In this document: one piece after another, positions 49,191 to 60,209 of the stretch
How the letters are laid out: every line of letters starts with the position of its first letter
How positions within the stretch are numbered: position 1 is the stretch's first letter
NCBI RefSeq assembly: GCF_964340395.1
Contig: NC_135549.1
Location: forward strand, 14,220,842 to 14,284,841
Direction: 5' to 3'
Origin: Glandiceps talaboti
Lineage: Eukaryota; Hemichordata; Enteropneusta; Spengelidae
Length of the DNA: 64,000 bases
Notes under the pieces: model-generated
Told to the model about the DNA's origin: nothing
The model's input: only the letters and a program-made list of their open reading frames with translations
Database searches by the model: none
Position numbers and translations under genes: made by a program

Positions 49191-49794
49191 TATAGAATTT
49201 GTTTGTTCCCAGATTACATATAATACTTGAGTGTGAATGTCCAACTGTAATATATGTACATATGTGATAATACAAATGTAGTAACTCTATGTAGTAACTC
49301 TTAATGCTTAATTTACTATATATATTGATAATTATTATTAAACTTTAAAGAGCCTCAGTGTGGGATTTGCACTGCAGTTACAATACTGAAAACATTATTG
49401 CATGCCCTGTATGCAAATGAGTTTGTGAGTAGTAATAGTGAAGTTACCTTATTGAAATCTAGTTTTTGAAACGACTACGTAGCTATTGTTCGAATCACTC
49501 AGATGTGTGTGAGTGTTCCATGTAAATGAAATCTTATGACTGCATAGTTATATTTTTATGAAATTTGCTGTTTCAGATAATCAAATGTTATAATAACAGA
49601 CCCCCATGACCCTTGATCTTGAGTGCGAGTAGAGGGTATTTGCATTTGTGCTTGCAGTGTCTTCTGCCTCACTTTCACTCGTGATATTAAGAATGGCACA
49701 ATTTAATAAAATGAAGACAGTCTAGTCTAGTCTTACAGTATTTATCATGTCATTGTAGTGTATTTTTTATATCCCTGATCTAATCAACCTGAAA

Positions 49795-49932
49795 GCGTCA
49801 TCCAGAGTTCTCTGATCAAATGACAAAATCCTACTTCATGTACCACGGAGTAACCAGAAGACCTGTGGTGATCGTGCTTTCTCGCGCCATTGAACATTAC
49901 TAAGTAGTGGAGTTTGGCACTATGTAAAACTC

Positions 49933-49982
<50 letters not shown>
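49795..49982 (+). mobile_element. 3' remnant of a non-LTR retrotransposon with (GATT)n tail
   Basis: A plus-strand frame reads KTCGDRAFSR (about 49857-49887), which matches the conserved C-terminal region of CR1/L2-type reverse transcriptase ORFs (RxxGDRAFSxAAPxLWN). The frame is then broken. The sequence ends in a GATT repeat (49934-49982), a common 3' tail for such elements and their SINEs. No RT core upstream, so it is a short truncated copy. Confidence 0.55.
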
Positions 49983-50189
49983 CCCTAATGAGAATTACAC
50001 ATTTACTGTCAGTACTTTAGAAATCCAACCGTTACTGTAATTCCATGATTTTAAAGACAATGCTACCAGTCCCAATATCTTGATTTTCCCATCTAACTCT
50101 CATGGCCAATGTACTGTGGTAAGAGTGTTAACTTTTAGTCATTGATGACAGCTATAAGGCCTTAAAAAAATAATTGTTTGGTTCCGGTT

Positions 50190-50290
50190 AAATCTACCTA
50201 CCCCACCTATTCTAAAACTGAGTGTAATCGGAACCACACAGGTTTTTTTATTAGGCCTATCGGGCCCATGTTATCGGAAACATACAACTA
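50190..50290. repeat. Dispersed repeat fragment (copy of 27606-27680)
   Basis: CTACCTACCCCACCTATTCT, AAAACTGAGTGTAATCGGAA and CCACACAGGTTTTTTTATTA parallel the fragment at 27606-27680. Family unknown. Confidence 0.65.
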
Positions 50291-50904
50291 TTTTTTTCTC
50301 CTTATGTGTGTATATATTCAACTTATAAAAGAAACCTGGAAAAGAGATATATAAAATATAACTCAGATAACCAAGAATGTTGTACACTGTATTTCATAAA
50401 TGGTTATAGTCCTCTATCCACTACTCTGTCAAAAAGTCATTTTTCCTGACTGATTACCATTTTTGATTTTTGATGACAGATATTTCCTTTTGGTATGTTT
50501 TATGACTTCCCTTTTATTAAAAAAAACCTCAAATTAATACTTAATCATGACTGTGTCATTCATTTCACTTAAAGACCTAGTCATCCATGCCTACATTGTC
50601 TTTCTTTGGAAATTCCACGCCTACTATCTCATATACACATTCTATATTGAGGGTTTCCTAAATAGTAAATAGTGGTCTGGTATGAAATTACAGCTATTTT
50701 TGTCAAAGGTCAAAGTCTTATGATCCATCAGGATGTTTGAAATAGAATCTGGGTTATACTTTTTATAGCCAACACTTCTGACGTGTGTGTAATGGTTCAG
50801 AGATCATTAATATTTGTTTTAGATCTATGTTGCTAGATTTTAGCATTTCAGCACCTATTAACACATTCTCGCCAAAATTATTTTTTTAAATGTTAGTTAG
50901 ACTT

Positions 50905-51505
50905 TCCCCCCTCCCCCTAGGTGGCTATAACAATGGCTCCCTCTGTGTGTGTGTGTGTGTGTGTGTGTCTGTCTGTCTGTCCCTAATATTTCATTTCTCT
51001 GCTGACATGCAACATCCCATTTCATTCAAACCTGGCGCAAAGGTGACATATCATGTGGACACTATTTACTGCATAACTCAAAACCTTTAATACATAGAGA
51101 CGCCATTCAAGTGTTTCCTCCATATTATCAGGGGCAATCTTTCTTGGTGACACACTGACCTTGACCTTCAGGGTCATTTCTCAAAATTGAGCCATTTCTT
51201 GCCTATCACATACACTTTGTCATATTTGTCTCCTTTTTTCTTTTAAGTCATGTTTACAGGTAATGTAGAAGAAAAGAAATACACACAATATTATTAGGTG
51301 CAATCTTGCTTTATGGCTTTTTGACCTTCAGGGTCAATTATCAAAATCAATCTATTTCTTGCATATTGCAGACACTTTCTGGAATTTAAGTGTGACTAAT
51401 CTTATGTTAAATCTTGGGTGTACATATGCACTTATTTACGCCATTAGTCACAGAGAAGTAAAGTGGGGGGGGGGGGGGGACTGTGTCTTCTCCAAAGACT
51501 TGTTT
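50905..51505 (+). repeat. Interspersed repeat family J, copy 1
   Basis: It shares with 51775-52625 the block AAACCTGGCGCAAAGGTGAC, the block GACxCCATTCAAGTGT, TGACCTTCAGGGTCA motifs, and a 3' end GGGGGACTGTGTCTTC/AAGACTTGTTTT. It also contains a (GT)n/(CT)n tract at 50942-50980 and a poly-G tract at about 51464-51479. It has no ORF. Confidence 0.7.
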
Positions 51506-51774
51506 TATGTAACTCATTACCAAATCTCAAATCAGTTTTAGACTAATTCTAGAAATGAATCTTTTTAAATTCATTATATCAAAAGTTTGGATTAAATGAT
51601 TATATGAAATTTTTCATAGAAATGTAGCAGGCATATTTCACCAGCCATGTTTTGTCAGCTCATGTTGGGTGGTGTAAGTGGTTAATATACTCTGTAAATT
51701 GTAAATATTTTTAATAAACATTTTGATAGGCTTCAAACATATCATGTTTTCTGTGTTTTCTTGGTGTTTTTAGC

Positions 51775-52625
51775 CCCCAACAGGCACTGCCAAGAGGGCT
51801 TATAAATATGCTGGGTTCTGTCCATCTGTCCATGAGTGTATTCACCCTCATATCTGTAGCATGAATGAACTGATCTTAACCAAACCTGGCACAAAGGTAA
51901 CATACTATGTGAGTCATATGCACGTCACTTTGTTTTGTGACTGAATCAAATATGACCAATGGCAGCCATATTTGTTGTCAAGTTTCACAATTTGCATCAT
52001 AACTTAGGAGATATAATATGTAGTGACACCCTCCAAGTGCCTACACCCATATTATCAAATATATAAGCTTTCTCTTAAGACTTTGACCTTGAAAGTCTTC
52101 TTCAAGATCATATAGCCAAATTTGGGTTATCTTCACAGCTTTTTGAATCAAACATTTCAAGTCATGATATTTTAATCATGACTTGAGTTGAGTATGTGAA
52201 GCACATCACTTAATTTCATGACCTTGATCTGTTTAAAAAAATGGTGGTCATATCTGTTCTAAAAAGGCACATTTTACCCATTATCTCCAAAAGTGTGATA
52301 CATATATATAGACACCATTCAAGTATCTACCCACATATTATCAATGATGATCTTTCTAACAAGACCTTGATGTTTGACTTTGACAATCACTTTCAAGGTG
52401 AAATGACCAAAATCTATGTTTCTACATTAAGTCAAGAAGTTGAATACACAAAGACTCCAAAAGATAAGCTTTCTTTTTTACACCTTGACCTTTGACATTG
52501 ACCCCCATATTCAAGGTCACATAGCAAATTATCAATAAATTATTTAAGTTTTGTATCTGGAGACAACTTTGTCATACAACACACCAGTTGGGGACTATGT
52601 CTTTTATGAAGGCTTGTTTTGTTGT
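51775..52625 (+). repeat. Interspersed repeat family J, copy 2
   Basis: It begins AGCCCCCAACAGGCACTGCC and ends GGGGACTATGTCTTTTATGA/AGGCTTGTTTT. Internally, about 250-bp monomers each carry 'ATTCAAGTRTCTAC...ATATTATCA' followed by a TTGACCTTGA-type motif. The family is unidentified; similar element types are abundant in some marine invertebrates (recollection only). Confidence 0.7.
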
Positions 52626-52894
52626 TTGTGTACATGTTTTGGGGGAATTGTTTTTTATCATTGATTTGTCCTTTTTACCACAAATTAAAACAAAGATCAT
52701 TGATCAAAAGTAGCAACACCTTGTAATCAGTATAATACATTGTCACCTTTATATCCTATCTTTGGATTCCATTAAAGTAGCCTACATAAATTGGAAGCAG
52801 TTACTGAAATATTTCTAAAAAAATCAAATGCCTAACATTCTCGCAAACCAGGGCTGTTATTTCCTTTACGACACTGCGAAGCGGTGCGTCTTGG

Positions 52895-53560
52895 ACGGTG
52901 CCGTAAAAGAGGCTGTGGTTTACGACGATGATGCCTAATGAAATCAACAGTATGAAATGGATAAGTGCCGTAAAAGGGGTTGTGGTTTACGACGATGATG
53001 CCTAATGAAATCAAAAGTATGAAATGGATAAGTGCCGTAAAAGAGGCTGTGGTTTACGACGATGATGCCTAATGAAATCAAAAGTATGAAATGGATAAGT
53101 GCCGTAAAAGAGGCTGTGGTTTACGACAATGATGCCTAATGAAATCAAAAGTATGAAATGGATAAGTGCCGTAAAAGAGGTTGTGGTTTACGACGATGAT
53201 GCCTATTGAAATCAAAAGTATGAAATGGATAAGTGCCGTAAAAGAGGTTGTGGTTTACGACGATGATGCCTAATGAAATCAAAAGTATGAAATGGATAAG
53301 TGCCGTAAAAGAGGTTGTGGTTTACGACGATGATGCCTAATGAAATCAAAAGTATGAAATGGATAAGTGCCGTAAAAGAGGTTGTGGTTTACGACGATGA
53401 TGCCTAATGAAATCAAAAGTATGAAATGGATAAGTGCCGTAAAAGAGGTTGTGGTTTACGACGATGATGCCTAATGAAATCAAAAGTATGAAATGGATAA
53501 GTGCCGTAAAAGAGGTTGTGGTTTACGACGATGATGCCTAATGAAATAAACAGTATGAAA
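52895..53560. repeat. 67-bp tandem repeat (about 10 units)
   Basis: The unit is GTGCCGTAAAAGAGGTTGTG, GTTTACGACGATGATGCCTA, ATGAAATCAAAAGTATGAAA, TGGATAA. Copies are almost identical; the first two and the last carry a few private changes (ATCAACAG or ATAAACAG). Each unit contains CCGTAAA and TTTACGA in opposite orientations. No spacers, so it is not CRISPR-like. Confidence 0.95.
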
Positions 53561-53564
53561 TGGA

Positions 53565-56500
53565 TAGATTACAACACATACCTTGGACTGGTATACATAT
53601 CTGTTTTGATACACTTTGCACTTAAAATAAACCTTTGATTTCCATTTATTTGAAAATAGATTTGGCTATTACACTCTTCATATTGACAGAAAAAGACACA
53701 TAAATAGAGTGGAAGTATTTACCGACTTCTACCCGCAAATGTTATTTTTACAGAAAGAGATATGAGTTGAGATGGAGTTCTCTTAAAAATAGAATGCCAG
53801 AAGTATTTCATTTCTGATTTGATCTCATATTTTTGTTGTCCATAGAAATTTCAATAATCGCAATTACCATTCTGAGCCTATTCCAGTGTGTTACTTCTCT
53901 CTAAAGTGTTCACTTTATGGTGTAGAACTACTGTTCTTAATTTAATATCGACCCAGATATTTGTTTTCGTCATGCATTGAACCTTCTATTAATTAGCCCT
54001 ATTGAATGATGTATATATAGCATAGGTCATACTCTGACTTGACCCAATGTGACACCAACACCACGTCAGTTATCACTTGGTTCTTCGTCCTCTACATTCC
54101 TCGTTAAACTAGGTTTCTGTTAATATGCAGCAGCTGCGACGTACTTTTGACACAGGGTTAGCGGGAGTTCTAACTTTGATGACTCAATATCATTCTCTCA
54201 TCGTGCCGTTCATTACGTATATATATATCAGCTGGTATATGTCTTCAGAAAAGATAAAAGTACATAAACGTAACTGGAACTCAATGTCACCATCCTTAGT
54301 CCTCGATGTCACTATCCTTAGTCCGCGATGTCAGCTATCATTGACGAGGTTGACATTACTTTATTGGTTTATGAACTTTCCGTTTTATAAGGAAAAGATG
54401 TGAACAATTCACAAGATATATTACAAAATGTTTACGTATTTGCTTTTACATTCCAAATGTCCCCTTTACTTCACTGTGGCCATTCTTTCGTTCAACGATA
54501 TTTTCAATTATTGCAAACGGTTTATTTTTAGGGTTGCGTAAGCTAAAATAAACTAACCAACTATGTTAATTTACTAAACACTTAACAGCTTCCGCATTTT
54601 ATTTTGACACTCATCAAGATTTTTGTCGTTATCAAGTAGTTTCAGTATTTTATTCAGAATTGAATGTTTTTTAATAACAACGTTACTTCACGTATTATGA
54701 CAAAAATATAGCTCTAGAGAGATTGTTGTTGATTGTAGCTGATACAATTCCAATATAAAACTCAAATACTATATTTCATGAGATTTGATTTTCACCAAAA
54801 GAGAATTTTGCTATTTTTCCTGGACCTAATTTACACTGAGATAGGAAAGTGTGCATGGTATCTATGCATCTATGTATGAATGGAATGTATTTCAAGTGGG
54901 TGAGGGTATTTAGCAGAAAAAAAACACACCGGTGAAAACTGAAAATAAATTTCTAGTGACAATTAAGAATTTAACTGTAGTCTGTGCGAGATGTAGTATC
55001 AACCACGGCTTCCGACGGAACTCTTATTTTTTTACGGTTTGATTTTGTCTCGGTGTTGTTGAATCTTCAAAAGAAAGATACAAATTCAAGGTGGAACTTC
55101 CGTTACATTTGTAAAATGTGAATAAAAAGTACAACATGTGTTGTACTGTAACAATACTACCGTCAAACCATCATCGATTAGTCACAAAACCAGACGAATA
55201 TTTCTTTCAATGTAGTACAATCTACAATACCACAGTGATTAATTTGATTATGATAGAATTCGTTCATCAAACATCACACTTTCTTAAATCACCGCAATTT
55301 CTCCCATGACCATTACAAATGACTAATTGTGTTGATTCAACGACACCTTTAAAGCAAAGCGGTTGCGATCAAGATTGATTTACAGTTTATCAGGCTTATC
55401 TACAATTTCTCTTCTTTAAAAAAAATTGCGTCAGCTATAAACTTAACTATTAATGTTGTATGCGCCTTAGACATAAGAATTTTTAACATTTGCTGCATTT
55501 TAAATAATCTTTGCCTTATTTATAGTATCGATACCAAGGTATCGTTCTAGAAAACCCGAGCCTATTCTCAGAGAAAACCCGAACCCATTCTCAGTTCAAG
55601 AAAGAAAGCTGTCACGTGGTCACCGTACAAACTTTTTAAAAAAAGAGATCAAAATGATATTGAAATAAAAGCCGTTTTAGAATCTAAATATGACCACTGA
55701 ATACGGTGTTAACTTTGGGAAAATATAAAAAAGACCGTCGATTTCCTTGAAAACAAGCCGGCTGACCCCCAAATTTCTTTTATAATTCAAAAAAGAGGAT
55801 TAAGAAAAATCTTTCATATGGTAAAGTTTGGAGATATTTAATATAACTTTGACTTTCAGATAAATTGATCCCCGATACGCATTCTACCGTAAGCATATCT
55901 ACCGCAATCATGCAAAATTTCGCTTATTCCTCCGTCCCCAACAAAGTTTTGTGAGTTTAATATTCGGTGTTGTGTGACTTTGATATGTGATCAAAATATT
56001 TTCAAGGACCGGTACCGTTGTGTTGTATATATCATGGAGTTGTGTTGTTTACCTTACTTAGTTTCGATACCAAAGTAAAGTTCGGGAAACACTGTGTCTG
56101 AAGTACTGTCTACCGGACATTCCAATCGTGGTTTTGGCAACCACCGGCACAATCGCAGGAAGCCATCTATCAACGCGGGAATAAAGGATAGATGTTTCAC
56201 ATAGTCTGCAAAATAATTGTAATGTTACGTACCGTTCTTATTGTATGTACCAGACGATTTAAATTCCATTTGTTAATTTGATTTCTATGCGTTGTTCCTA
56301 TGTCAAAAACTGTAGTGGATATTTGCAGGTGGGGCGTCGTTTTAACCTTTGAAGGATCTGAAAAGAATCTCTCTTGCGGTGTGCCGTTTTCCGGTACCGC
56401 TTCTACAAAACGATTCGAAGTATTGTTGTAACTTGTAGATGTTTGAAGATAGCAATTTAAAGGAGCCCTAGGGGAATGGTAAATGTCGGTTACAGAAAAA

Positions 56501-57480
56501 GGGACAAACAGCAAAGAGACAAAGTCAGAAAGTGTTATTTCAACGATGCACAGTAAACATTACTCACGACACTATAAAGCGGTGAACGAACGAAGCTTGT
56601 TACTTGTAAGAGAGAGCATAGTTTGTCTCTACGTCAGTTTACACTCAGGTAATTATTTGAAATAAATATGATCTATTATAACACCATAAAACAGATTACA
56701 AGAAAACTATACGTTAACAAGTTATTTGAAGAAAAGATTATTACATACGAGAGGAAATACTTGGTATATCAACGGCGAGTGACAAGACGTGCAACTATGC
56801 GTTAAATTCGCATCCTTCTTAAATAAACGTCGTGTGAAGTTGACCTAGACAGTTGCTCACACACGTGGCCCATGTTAAGTTGTAAACGACCTTATGGAAA
56901 CCGTGTCGACACTGCTAATCACATGGGATAATCATCATCATTTTTGTGAAGTGAGTGTGAAGAACTTTGTCAACAAACAAGACACAAATAAGGGAGGAAA
57001 ACTATGCTCTGAAAAGCAAAACAGTCGGATATACCAAACTAATGATGTGGCTGTTGCGAATATTTCCATCTGCGAAGCTCGTATTTGTGATAAGTCGTTC
57101 ATCTAGATGTACTTCTAAATGATGACCCAATCATCTGGTCTTCAATAATTTTGAGAATGCAAAAACAAAACCGTTTAACCTTCCAATTAACTAGGTTAAA
57201 GGGCTTTACACAGTTTTTTCATATTTGACAGATTATAAAAATGCCATGACCGAATTACTTCCTAGCGTTTCTGAACTTTTAGTCCCGTTGTCATCTTGCA
57301 TTATCCATTCTAGTGTATGTTGATTAATTTACTGTCGTACGCTTTTCATTTAGTCCCAGTCAACGTTCTCAATCGTGACACGTACCAGATACATATTTAT
57401 ATCTAAACACACTCCTCCTTCGTCATAACAAATTCGTAGATTCAATCAGAATACCATTCCGACCATTCAATAATTCACCC
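53565..57480. other. Long intergenic stretch without a recognised gene
   Basis: ORFs of 60-105 codons at 54125-54403, 55118-55309 and 56197-56514 show no family signature. The one at 56197-56514 (minus, 105 codons) has the most protein-like composition but no clear splice partner. A duplicated AGAAAACCCGARCC motif lies at 55550-55590. Confidence 0.4.
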
Positions 57481-57538
57481 AATAATTCATTCAACAATTC
57501 ATTCATTCATTCACTCACTCATTTTTCTCGTCAATTCG

Positions 57539-57572
57539 TCCATCCATCCATCCATCCATCCATCCATCCATC
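57539..57572. repeat. (CATC)n microsatellite
   Basis: Eight CATC units, preceded by an ATTC/ACTC-rich stretch. Confidence 0.9.
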
Positions 57573-57737
57573 CGTAAATTCTGACTATCGTGATCTACGA
57601 ATGACAACAATCTGGATTGACCTATAACCTCTAGGTGTCGTACAAAGAACTAGTTACGTCACACGATTTTCATATATTATTTTGATTCGCACACTAGTCA
57701 GAACCACAGGGCACTCAAGCTTGGTTAGTTATGTTTT

Positions 57738-57842
57738 ACGAAAACAAACAAACAAACAAACAAACAAACAAATAAATAAATAAATAATACATAAATAAAA
57801 CAAGCAAACAATAAATAAATAATTGAATAAATAAATAAATAC
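57738..57842. repeat. (AAAC)n/(AAAT)n microsatellite
   Basis: AAAC then AAAT tetramers. An inverse (TTTG)n stretch at about 58065-58130 makes the pair a 400-bp inverted simple repeat around 57889-57980. Confidence 0.9.
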
Positions 57843-57888
57843 TAACAAACATCAACAAAAGGGTAATTACAAATCATTATCAACTACC

Positions 57889-57980
57889 AGAATTACTATA
57901 TGTTTTCCTATATGTGAAATGGTCACAATGGTATATACTGTGGTGACTATATCGCATATAGGAAAACATATAGCAATTCT
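57889..57980 (+). repeat. 92-nt near-perfect hairpin
   Basis: The left arm AGAATTACTATATGTTTTCC TATATG pairs with the right arm CATATAGGAAAACATATAGC AATTCT with one mismatch; pairing continues through GTCAC/GTGAC to a short loop. The size and shape are those of a microRNA precursor or a tiny fold-back element; nothing shows which. Confidence 0.6.
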
Positions 57981-58139
57981 TGTGATATTAACACATGATT
58001 TAAAACTACTCACTTCAGTGTTGATGCGTATCAGTATTTATTTATTTATTCATTCATTAACTTATTGTTTGTTTGTTTGCTTGTTTGTTTGTTGGTTTGT
58101 TTGTTTGTTTTTGTTTTTGTTGTTTTTGTAAACAAAATT

Positions 58140-60020
58140 AACTAAGCCTGACTGCCCTTTGGTCAGAACTGTCTGAACTGATTCTTTTTGAATACCGTGG
58201 ATCATCTGATCCATATTTCCTTTGGTGAGTTGTCGTAGATCTGTTGGACGGATATTCCCAGGGTAGTACTACCGGGAGGTTAACATAACTATACATGGAA
58301 GTATGAGTATGGCTATGTAGGAAATTTTGTGGTTTGATACTTTTGTTATTTGTTATTCCCAACTGTGAATCTAAACATTGTTTGGACATACTATGGAGGA
58401 CAATACTTTGTCTGTGAAATGATTGAACAACGAAAGATTTTGATCAAGATGTATTATCACTTTCACATGATTGTATATATAATTTATCATACATCAAAAG
58501 ATGTTCTACCTAAAGACCAACATACGGGATATTTTGACCACTATATGTGCTTTGATGATGCTTGGAGCGTTATGTATTTAAAGAAACATGACGAGTTTAT
58601 ACTTTAATACAAGTTAATACAAAGCTGCATGTGCATTCAATAAAAGTCAGTTTTAAAAATACAGTAAAGACATGAAGTCATAACTCTCATTAGCTTATAC
58701 CCGATGTACATGTATATACATATTTTGTATTAGTTCTGTACTCAGGGTGTCAATAATTTACCTACTGGATACTCTACTAGGTAATTATTTACGTTCTGTA
58801 AGAATTCGGAACTTATACAAAATATTATTCTAGACCAAAGTTTTTTGTTGTATATACATACTTCTCCCGAGAGTACATTGAGAGACCTGAACCGGGCATA
58901 AACCCTGAGGTGAATACGTCAGCTATTATGATGGAAACCCGTTGTTTTATGTTCCAATAAACCAGATATTAAACCCTGGGTCGTGAAACGACCAGTCTAC
59001 ACAAAAGTACCAAGGTGTCCTTGTCGCACTGGATCATGGAGACAAAACGCTCAGTACTTTCCCTCTAACATTGTCATTTCACTAAGACCGACAAATTATT
59101 GCGTCAAAACTATAGTTTTTACACGTAACAATGACTTGGCAGTACAACAACATGGCCTTCCATATACGTCATCGACCGTCTCGCCCTATGTTAAGACCTA
59201 TCAACATTACCATGCTGGGTGAGATGCCATAAGTTGAACAATGTCTGTGACGCATACAGTTCTATGCCACATTTGTACATGTCACATACCTTCACGTATT
59301 GTTGCTGTTATTTTTGCTTGAACATTTAGATGAGAAAGTGTCGTACATTGCTGTGGAAAGTTTTGGAACACTCCACTTTCTTACGTGCACTGAGTCAGAA
59401 GTCTGTGTTTTCAAATCTCGGTGTTTTTTTTGCGCAGAGTGTTTCGGATGACGGGAAGGCATCCTTTGTGAGTAAGCCGTTTGGGTACCACCTTAATACT
59501 ACACCGATCACTCACATTGTTACAATTTTCTCGCTCTACGTGAAGCCACAGATGCAAAGCGATCTGCCGTGACATCAGCTGCCAGTAATATTTTATGTCA
59601 AGCAAACAGAGACAACACAGTCGAGTTCAGTTTAGAGCAAAATAATTTTGTGAACGACACGACACGTGTGTATTTTAGAGCCTAGAGAGTGGATTTACAG
59701 CGACTCTATTGATTGGAGGATTGGTGTGTTTGTTGGTGTGAATGTATTAATGCGTGAGAGGCGATTCCTACCGGATTACTCATTGGGTAGTATATCAGGA
59801 ACTGGCGAAATTGACACGCCAATTGGTCTGAAATAGACATCCAATGCTGATGCATTCTCCTCACGTCTTGGGCCCTAGTCAGCTATGCCAACAATTTTAA
59901 CCCGTTGAAAACATCCATTTTACTGGTGTTGGCTTTGAATTTCATTAGACCTAACTTACTTGAACGACATTGTTTGAAGACCACTACTCTGGGAACTTCG
60001 GTGACTTGGACACGAGAGAA
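58140..60020. other. Intergenic stretch upstream of the candidate exon at 60021
   Basis: Frames at 58350-58607, 58983-59222 and 59330-59572 have no recognisable motif or splice context. The last 300 bases (59640-60020) are less AT-rich and could hold the promoter and leader of the exon at 60021. Confidence 0.35.
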
Positions 60021-60207
60021 ATGGCAGACGATAAAAGCAGAGAAGAATCTCTGACTATACTGGACTCGCCAACGACAGAAACCCAAGCTGGTGATCTGAT
60101 TAACTATAACTACGAAAGTGACTCAGAAACATCGCAAGACTACAACAAATATATGTTTCATTCGTCCAAGATGGATTTATCACTAAAAATACTAAAAGAG
60201 GAATTGG
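60021..60207 (+). CDS. Candidate first coding exon of an unidentified gene (possibly LURAP1/FAM89-like)
   Basis: ATG GCA GAC opens a 62-codon frame (MADDKSREESLTILDSP, acidic and serine-rich, then MDLSLKILKEEL). It ends at a strong donor GTAAGTGT. The last residues, an amphipathic xxxLKILKEEL before 'V', recall the start of the conserved helix of LURAP1/FAM89 proteins (KIxxLKxELxxLRxxD), which would continue in the next exon. I found no second exon in 60208-64000, so the gene would run off the right edge or have a long first intron. An in-frame upstream ATG at 59970 is also possible. The family idea is weak. Confidence 0.35.
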
Positions 60208-60209
60208 TA

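Noticed and set aside
52895-53560. Possible CRISPR array
   Set aside because: Units are contiguous with no variable spacers, and the genome is eukaryotic; it is a tandem repeat.
56197-56514. 105-codon minus-strand ORF as a gene
   Set aside because: No recognisable domain, no splice partner and no repeat of the frame elsewhere; it cannot be distinguished from chance.
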